From: Candidatus Bathyarchaeota archaeon
GTDB lineage: Archaea; Thermoproteota; Bathyarchaeia; 40CM-2-53-6
Length of the DNA: 28,307 nt
NCBI GenBank assembly: GCA_005888695.1
Contig: VBBH01000106.1
Span: forward strand, 1-28,307
Direction of reading: 5' to 3'
Shown: positions 23,685 to 28,307 of the stretch, piece after piece
How the letters are laid out: every line of letters begins with the position of its first letter
Position numbering within the stretch: the stretch's first letter is position 1
Program-made: the position numbers and the translations under genes
The notes under the pieces: model-generated
What the model saw: only the letters and a program-made list of their open reading frames with translations
What the model was told of the DNA's origin: nothing
Database searches by the model: none

Positions 23685-24533
23685 TCACTTGCGGGTCAAG
23701 AACCAATTGCTAGAACGAGTGCCGACATCTATCGATCTATAATCGAGCCCTGCTCTTTCCATGAGTTTGCTACAAGGGGCTTCATTTCCTCGGGAAACCT
23801 CAAGAATTACGTTCTTAGCCCTAGCCAATGTTTCCTGTGCACCCTCTAGCACCGGAATTTCGTGACGTTCCACATCTATCTTGAGCCAATCGATGGATTC
23901 CAGATTTAGTCGAGCGACGATACTGTCCAGAGTATCGCATTGGACCTCAACAGTTCCTCGTATCCAATCCGTTCCTTGTCCATTTGACTCGGGTTCGAGT
24001 GACGAACTACCCATGTTACCCAAGGCCGCGACGTGAAGAGGCAATTTTCGATTCTGATCGCTCAACGCCACGCATAAGGCAGTCACGTTCGAATAACTGT
24101 TGAGTCTAATGTTGGACAGAAGTGCGGAGAAGTTTGATGGTTCAGGTTCGACCGCTACTACTTTCGAAGCATACCTGGCTGCCATTAGAGTGTATCGACC
24201 TATGTGAGCACCGACATCGACAACGATGTCTCCCGGCTTTACCTGGAACCAACTCGAAGTACGTGGCTCATGAGCAGTCGCAAATATTGCCAGGTCAGTA
24301 GTGCCCGGTCTAACGTTCGCATGCACCCCGCCAATAGTTACCGTCAATTTCGAACGTCCCGGGATCAAATATCCTACCGATCTGAATCTAGCGGGCGCCA
24401 AGAGATACAATAGGACCGATACTTGATAGCTGATGTAGAGCCTGATGGCGTTACGGACCCCGATGGGGCGAACCTGCAGGTACGCTTTTACAGCACTCAG
24501 AATCAGCATTGACGAGTCTTTCTTAATCCACAA
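23685..24533 (-). CDS. FkbM family methyltransferase
   Basis: A 282-residue class I SAM methyltransferase of the FkbM type, which O-methylates sugars and related molecules. The SAM motif I is VVDVGAHIGRYT (104-115), followed by VAVEPEPSNF (127-135, Glu129 as ribose-binding acid), a long variable segment, and the typical WLKIDVERHEIPVLEGAQETL (about 216-236). The N-terminal 60 residues are more hydrophobic (VSVLLYLLAPARF) and may associate with the membrane. A remnant of a second copy lies at 15207-15375. The methylated substrate is unknown. It is a single reverse-strand gene. Confidence 0.9.
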   Translation of the reverse strand: MWIKKDSSMLILSAVKAYLQVRPIGVRNAIRLYISYQVSVLLYLLAPARFRSVGYLIPGRSKLTVTIGGVHANVRPGTTDLAIFATAHEPRTSSWFQVKPGDIVVDVGAHIGRYTLMAARYASKVVAVEPEPSNFSALLSNIRLNSYSNVTALCVALSDQNRKLPLHVAALGNMGSSSLEPESNGQGTDWIRGTVEVQCDTLDSIVARLNLESIDWLKIDVERHEIPVLEGAQETLARAKNVILEVSRGNEAPCSKLMERAGLDYRSIDVGTRSSNWFLTRK

Positions 24534-24687
24534 TAACCGGCTTTGGAGGTCGGGCCCTCTGACGAGCTAGATCTACAAGCGGGTGTAATAAACGCGTAGC
24601 ATCGTTTGCTCGCCGTCCAAACAGTGTTTCCTTTGTAAGTTCAGCAGGGCTCTGTAACCCTGTGACCTGAGGTTCTGTGACACTGGT

Positions 24688-24928
24688 TTGATGTCCCTCG
24701 TGACTGTCCTTTTTTCAATAGCGGGCGGGCTCTTTCATAGGATTGAGAGGTGGATCACAGGCTGGGCTCGCCCTAGCCTATGCCGGCTCGCTCGTTTTGG
24801 TGGCGGCCCAACTTTACACAATAGTCAAGAGGAGTGCGTGGATCGGATTCATCAAGAAAGTGGGAGGAGTCCGGCCGTGGCTGACCATACATATCCTGTG
24901 AATATCGGTTTTCTTTGCAGGCCGGACA
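24688..24928 (+). pseudogene. Broken membrane protein gene
   Basis: The stretch 24534-24949 has no intact gene. Within it, ATG 24691 starts a membrane-like segment (MSLVTVLFSIAGGLF) in one frame. The next frame (open 24722-24901) then carries GLRGGSQAGLALAYAGSLVLV, IVKRSAWIGFIKKVGGVRP and WLTIHIL before a TGA. In this frame it reads as a helix, a basic loop and the start of a second helix with an I-H-I motif, as in small cytochrome/ferric-reductase-like membrane proteins. A one-base shift at about 24735-24740 plus the early stop break it. It is probably a decayed gene; the family is uncertain. I see nothing else in the rest of the gap. Confidence 0.45.
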
Positions 24929-24949
24929 TGAATGTTGGGCTTGTCCAAT

Positions 24950-25510
24950 CTAGTTCCTCTCGGTTGTAAGCCTCGACGCCATTTCGAGCAGCGTATTGCA
25001 TGTCCTCCAGTTTCGTGTCGTGGCTGCTACCGACAAGGTCTTCTCGATCATAGTATTGGAGAGCTTGGTCCTGCCATATCCGTTTGGACAGTGGAGATAG
25101 ATCTCGTTGTGGACTGTGTGGAATCGGTCTTGACCAGCTGGAACCTTTCCTAGCTTTCCTAGAGAGTCTGTTTGTGGAGTTTCTGAGAGAAAGGTTACGT
25201 GCAGCCTGGACCGGTCGATGTTTTTCTCTTTCAAGAATGGATTGGCGGATATTATTCGTTGCATTTCCATTAAGGTTCTGGTGAATGCTGGCACGTCGAA
25301 TCCATAGACGTTCTGGATTGCTTTGCTAATCTGTTTCGAAAGATCTGGTGGAGTCCCTTTTCTTGTTTCGAAGACGATGTTTCCGCTCTGTACGTATGTC
25401 TGGACGTTCCGGTATCCTAACTTGTTGCATATTGTTCTGAGGTCTTGCATTTTGATTGTCTTATGGCCGGATACGTTGATTCCACGGAGCATCGCAATGT
25501 AAGTCGCCAA
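24950..25510 (-). CDS. DUF1697 family protein
   Basis: A 186-residue soluble protein with the DUF1697 signature: ATYIAMLRGINVSGHKTIKM at the N terminus, NVQTYVQSGNIVFET, an NPF motif (ISANPFLKEK) in the middle, and a C-terminal NGYGRTKLSN then RNWRTCNTLLEMA. DUF1697 proteins are widespread and uncharacterised. The length is normal for the family. It begins with ATG 25510 and is divergent from an MBL-like gene, with 53 bases between the frames, so a shared promoter is likely. Confidence 0.92.
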   Translation of the reverse strand: MATYIAMLRGINVSGHKTIKMQDLRTICNKLGYRNVQTYVQSGNIVFETRKGTPPDLSKQISKAIQNVYGFDVPAFTRTLMEMQRIISANPFLKEKNIDRSRLHVTFLSETPQTDSLGKLGKVPAGQDRFHTVHNEIYLHCPNGYGRTKLSNTMIEKTLSVAATTRNWRTCNTLLEMASRLTTERN

Positions 25511-25563
25511 GGTATTTCCTAGAGATCATGTTAAGTAGGATTTGAGCAATTCCGTCGGGAGAC

Positions 25564-26220
25564 TTGTTTTTGAAAACCCCTAATCTTTCCGTGGGGATTC
25601 GAGAGCTAGCGGCTGGACTCTGGATCTGGCGTGCGAGGCATGCATTCTGGAAGCCCGAAGACGATTGGCAGCCAGTTGTCACTTCGACGTTCGTTGAATC
25701 AGAAGGCGAGCGGTTGGTACTGGATCCTCTTGCTCCTGTATTGGACAATATTGGTTTGTGGGAGAGATTGGATAGGCATCCGCCGACTGCCGCGGTTGTT
25801 TTGATGCCAGATCATGTTCGGGACATTGACCTGTTCGTCCGTCACTACAATGCTCGGGCTTTCGGCCCAATGTTATTCTTTCCAGATGATATTCCGAATG
25901 CGAAGCTGGAGCCTATCATTGCGGATAGTGTCTTGCCGGGGGGATTGGTTGCATTGTATGATGGGCGTGGACGATTGGAGACGCCGATGTGGCTGCCGAA
26001 TCATCGTGTCATCGTCTTTGGTGATGCTTTGACAGAGCGTAATGGAGAGCTATTGGTCTGGGATAGTAGAGCAGGGCATGAAAAGCGTGAACTGCCCGCT
26101 CTGCGTGCGATGCTGGAACTACCCTTTGAACGAGTGATCATTTCTCACTGTGATAATGAGCCTGTGCATACTCGTGCAGAATTTGAGAAAGCCCTCAAGC
26201 GGCCACCGTGGAAGGGCTAG
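25564..26220 (+). CDS. MBL-fold-like protein with altered metal motif
   Basis: A frame of 218 residues from TTG 25564; GTG 25591 is a plausible inner start. The N terminus (IRELAAGLWIWRARH, then STFVESEGERLVLDPLAP) is the usual opening of a metallo-beta-lactamase-fold protein. The region where active members have HxHxDH reads VVLMPDHVRDIDLF, with only one His and the Asp/Arg context kept, and the C terminus has VIISHCDNEP. It may therefore be catalytically inactive or have a different metal site. The Cys-rich gene follows 4 bases after its stop, suggesting an operon. Transfer from bacteria is possible. Confidence 0.7.
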   Translation: MFLKTPNLSVGIRELAAGLWIWRARHAFWKPEDDWQPVVTSTFVESEGERLVLDPLAPVLDNIGLWERLDRHPPTAAVVLMPDHVRDIDLFVRHYNARAFGPMLFFPDDIPNAKLEPIIADSVLPGGLVALYDGRGRLETPMWLPNHRVIVFGDALTERNGELLVWDSRAGHEKRELPALRAMLELPFERVIISHCDNEPVHTRAEFEKALKRPPWKG

Positions 26221-26224
26221 TGAG

Positions 26225-26437
26225 TTGAGGATTCTGTCTTGTGGCTTGTGTGGCCGATCGTTTGAATGTCATGGTCTTCCCTCTTGCTGGTGTAGAGGGA
26301 TCAAGTTGACACGAGTCCAGCTGAAGGAGATTACAGAATTAGCCTCGGATTGTATCTGTCCCACTTGTCTCCAAGAGAGTGCACACCAGAGCATGCGGAT
26401 GCGGCTCCGTGGAACCGATCTGTACAAAGCGGCCTAG
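26225..26437 (+). CDS. Cysteine-rich CWC family protein
   Basis: TTG 26225, four bases after the preceding stop, gives 70 residues. Cysteines are at 6 and 9 (CGLC), 15, 21 and 23 (CWC), 43, 45 and 48 (CICPTC), which form at least one probable zinc-ribbon-like site. The C-G-x-C, C-x5-CWC and CxCPxC arrangement matches the small cysteine-rich CWC proteins found in many bacteria. The function is unknown. An upstream in-frame start at 26150 lies within the previous gene and is less likely. Confidence 0.72.
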   Translation: MRILSCGLCGRSFECHGLPSCWCRGIKLTRVQLKEITELASDCICPTCLQESAHQSMRMRLRGTDLYKAA

Positions 26438-26483
26438 CGGCTAAATGATGGGGGAACTTGGTTACCGGGTGGAAACTCCTTCG

Positions 26484-26505
26484 TTTAAATCGCTGGATTT
26501 ATAGG
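26484..26505 (+). promoter_or_regulatory. TATA-like region before the 26556 gene
   Basis: TTTAAATC (26484-26491) and ATTTATAGG (26497-26505) are TATA-like. The predicted transcription start is near 26525, about 30 bases before the GTG at 26556. Inferred. Confidence 0.3.
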
Positions 26506-26555
26506 GACACTTAGGGTGGCGACTCAGACCTGATGCCGAGAGAGGGGAGTTTAAC

Positions 26556-26888
26556 GTGATGCAGTCGGTATCATGTGACCTGTCGGCTTTGAGCGAGACA
26601 CAGAGAAGGCGTCACAGCGAACTAACTCGTTTCATGCTTAGCGAACACAGTAATGTTGAGGAGCTTGAAGATGGATACCGGATCGAGTTCCCAAATAACG
26701 CTCACGATTTCTCTATGATCTCGGAATGGGTAGTCCTAGAGAGACTGTGCTGCCCCTTCCTTTCGATTTCGCTTGAAACCGACCAAGACAAAAATCCGAT
26801 CCGAGTGACAATTATCGGCCCATCCGGCACAAAGCAACTATTGAAGGCTGTCATTGAGGCCGACGCCTCTAACCAGACACAAGTATGA
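26556..26888 (+). CDS. Conserved hypothetical protein with CCPF motif
   Basis: A 110-residue protein starting at GTG 26556 (ATG 26559 follows). It has CDLSALSETQRRRH at the N terminus, a central EELEDGYRIEFP strand, and the striking EWVVLERLCCPFLSISLE with Cys65-Cys66. The C-terminal strand is IRVTIIGPSGTKQLL. I know this motif order (CD then ERxCCPF) from uncharacterised small bacterial proteins, so this may be a shared but unnamed family. The vicinal Cys pair with Cys7 could bind a soft metal such as mercury or copper (inference). It is a single gene. Confidence 0.68.
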   Translation: MMQSVSCDLSALSETQRRRHSELTRFMLSEHSNVEELEDGYRIEFPNNAHDFSMISEWVVLERLCCPFLSISLETDQDKNPIRVTIIGPSGTKQLLKAVIEADASNQTQV

Positions 26889-26942
26889 CGTGACAACCCC
26901 CAACGAAGCTGATTGAAACGCAAAGAATGAACTCGTAAAAAG

Positions 26943-26950
26943 TAATTAAG
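26943..26950 (+). promoter_or_regulatory. TATA-like element for the DUF1801 gene
   Basis: TAATTAAG (26943-26950) sits about 27 bases before ATG 26973, the spacing of a leaderless archaeal transcript. Inferred. Confidence 0.45.
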
Positions 26951-26972
26951 CTCTTAAGACGAATCGAATTTC

Positions 26973-27446
26973 ATGAAACCTGCACAGAAGGGCACGCAAA
27001 AGTCCGTCAAGAGCATAACCGCGACCAGCAAGAAGTTCAAGGGATTCACGGACGAGGAAAGGGGCGCGATGAAAGAGCGCTTCCAAGAGCTGAAAGGGGA
27101 CAAGGCGGACGGTGAAAGCACAGTGCTGGCGAAGATCGCCGAGATGCGGGAACCGGATCGGACCATGGGCAAGCGGCTCCATGCTATCATCATGGAAAGC
27201 GTGCCAGCCCTCTCGCCGAGACTCTGGTACGGGATGCCCGCGTATGCCAGGGAGGGCAAGGACGGCAAGGTTGTTTGCTTCTTCCAAGCAGCGCAGAAGT
27301 TCAAGACGAGGTATGCGACGTTCGGCTTCAGTGACAAGGCGAACCTTGACGAAGGCAATATGTGGCCGACCGCCTTCGCGCTGAAGGGGTTAACCCCATC
27401 CGAAGAGGCAAGGATCGGCGCGCTCGTGAAGAAAGCGGTGAGCTAG
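26973..27446 (+). CDS. DUF1801 family protein
   Basis: A 157-residue protein with a Lys-rich N terminus and a DUF1801/YdhG-like core: [33 protein letters not shown] then [15 protein letters not shown] and [11 protein letters not shown]. The family is uncharacterised and bacterial in its main distribution. The gene's third codon positions are more GC-rich than its neighbours', which suggests a later acquisition. It starts at ATG 26973, with a TATA box at leaderless spacing. It stops 16 bases before the next gene, so read-through transcription is possible. Confidence 0.85.
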   Translation: MKPAQKGTQKSVKSITATSKKFKGFTDEERGAMKERFQELKGDKADGESTVLAKIAEMREPDRTMGKRLHAIIMESVPALSPRLWYGMPAYAREGKDGKVVCFFQAAQKFKTRYATFGFSDKANLDEGNMWPTAFALKGLTPSEEARIGALVKKAVS

Positions 27447-27462
27447 GGACCTCTCCTCTCTC

Positions 27463-28307
27463 ATGTCACAATGGGTTCAACGCAGTGTCTACGGACACGG
27501 TCTCACATTTTACGGAACTATTGCCTTCCTCACATCCTTCTTCGGATCTCGACTATTTGCTGACCTGAATCCGACTGTTGTAGTGGAGAGTGGTGGCGTC
27601 CATTTCCATCACTTCTGGTACGGTCTGATCATGATGTCCGCTACGGGCTGGCTGGGAATCGCTTACAATAATCAGAGGCTGGAGAGGATCTATGCATTAG
27701 TGTTCGGTTTGGGGGCTGGCCTACTCGCGGATGAGGTAGGCCTACTCTTGACATTCCGTGATTATCATTCAGAATTGACGAGTGACTTTTTCATCGGCAC
27801 GGTTGGTTTCATCATAATCGCCACGGAGTTGGTGGGATACCGGAAGCTTCTGGTTCGGGATGTTGCCCATGTTAGTCGGAATGAGCGACTGATCCATGTA
27901 GGAGTCGTCCTCGTTGGATTGTCTACATTGTTCTTCTCGGTCAATCTCCTGATCGCGGGTGCTGTGGCTGCAGGTCTCGGGGTCATTGTCCTATTGATGG
28001 CTTTCGAAGCGGCGAAGGCTGGGATGGTTGGAGGCCTGGCCTACGGCACTGTTACAGCAGTATCCGAGTCCCTCCTACTCCTAATCGCGAGCGATATCCG
28101 GTCTCAGATCCAGTTGGATCTTGTTACCGGCCAAAATGTAGGATTGACAGCTGATCAGCTCGTAACTCTTGCCATTCTGATCGTCATCCTAGCCTCGATT
28201 ATTGGTGGAGTTATCATAGGAGCAATTCTCGGACTCGTCTTTTCTGGGGTGAACAGCAGATTCTTGAAGGGTCGAACTATTCTAGCGAAGGCTCTGCTGT
28301 TTGGACT
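27463..28307 (+). CDS. HFHHFWYG-motif membrane protein with C-terminal extension (3'-truncated by the window)
   Basis: ATG 27463 opens a frame that continues to the window edge (281 complete codons). The first 180 residues are homologous to the protein at 12555-13163: HGLTFYGT (12-19), VHFHHFWYG (His47, His49, His50) and ADEVGLLLTF (Asp90, Glu91) match at the same positions and spacing. Beyond this, another stretch of hydrophobic segments begins (AFEAAKAGMVGGLAYGT, VTLAILIVILASIIGGVIIG, AILGLVFSGVN) that the shorter copy lacks, so this is an extended paralogue. The polar motifs probably form a membrane-embedded site (inference). It may be co-transcribed with DUF1801. Confidence 0.8.
   Translation, partial: MSQWVQRSVYGHGLTFYGTIAFLTSFFGSRLFADLNPTVVVESGGVHFHHFWYGLIMMSATGWLGIAYNNQRLERIYALVFGLGAGLLADEVGLLLTFRDYHSELTSDFFIGTVGFIIIATELVGYRKLLVRDVAHVSRNERLIHVGVVLVGLSTLFFSVNLLIAGAVAAGLGVIVLLMAFEAAKAGMVGGLAYGTVTAVSESLLLLIASDIRSQIQLDLVTGQNVGLTADQLVTLAILIVILASIIGGVIIGAILGLVFSGVNSRFLKGRTILAKALLFG

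Noticed and set aside
1..28307. CRISPR array, rRNA, transposase or integrase
   Set aside because: No regularly spaced repeats, no RNA gene sequence and no transposase or integrase motifs were seen on either strand.

Overview
The window looks like a chromosomal segment of a mesophilic archaeon, most likely a soil-type Nitrososphaeria/Thermoproteota relative (inference; there is no rRNA or other marker gene). Supporting signs are A/T-rich TATA-like boxes such as TTAAATAA, sometimes 25-30 bases before a start codon as in leaderless transcripts, few Shine-Dalgarno sites, frequent TTG and GTG starts, and archaeal-type families: a NikR-like ribbon-helix-helix regulator, AbrB-like and MEDS-like sensory domains, HxlR, and a small B-box-like zinc protein. 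Nothing points to a plasmid, phage or insertion sequence, and no RNA gene or CRISPR array was seen.

Layout. 0-2.8 kb: two small membrane/exported proteins (the second with a probable frameshift near its end), an alpha/beta hydrolase, a DUF3052-like protein and a frameshifted membrane gene. 2.8-5.6 kb: a terpene-cyclase-like repeat protein and an MFS exporter overlapping a small membrane protein. 5.7-8.3 kb: VOC protein, SDR and AlkA-like glycosylase in a row, then an orphan gene behind a palindrome-rich region. 8.3-10.3 kb: a NikR-like regulator divergent from an ABC-3 metal transporter (ATPase and permease, no binding protein). 10.4-13.2 kb: an unknown beta-rich protein, then a reverse-strand group of a histidine-motif membrane protein and two SAM methyltransferases. 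13.3-15.2 kb: B-box-like protein, an SDR broken by one in-frame TAG, and two small charged proteins. 15.2-20.7 kb: a decayed FkbM methyltransferase end, a response regulator, a 1129-residue CheB-CheR-PAS-histidine kinase, and a divergent AbrB/MEDS-like protein. 20.8-21.5 kb: an operon of two related small proteins and a ribbon-helix-helix protein. 21.6-23.4 kb: an HxlR regulator divergent from a secreted choice-of-anchor-P-type protein. 23.7-28.3 kb: an intact FkbM methyltransferase (parent-like copy of the 15.2 kb remnant), a broken membrane gene, DUF1697, an MBL-like protein, a CWC-type Cys-rich protein, a CCPF-motif protein, DUF1801 and a truncated second copy of the histidine-motif membrane family.

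Functional themes. There are two sensory/regulatory neighbourhoods (metal transport; CheB-CheR-kinase plus response regulator opposite a MEDS-like protein). There is also a notable amount of gene decay: two single-base frameshifts, one nonsense codon, one duplicated gene remnant and one broken membrane gene. Some of the single-base lesions could be assembly errors and should be checked against reads. The most interesting candidates for undescribed biology are the HFHHFWYG membrane family next to methyltransferases, the NikR-like protein with non-canonical ligand spacing, and the small paralogue/RHH operon.
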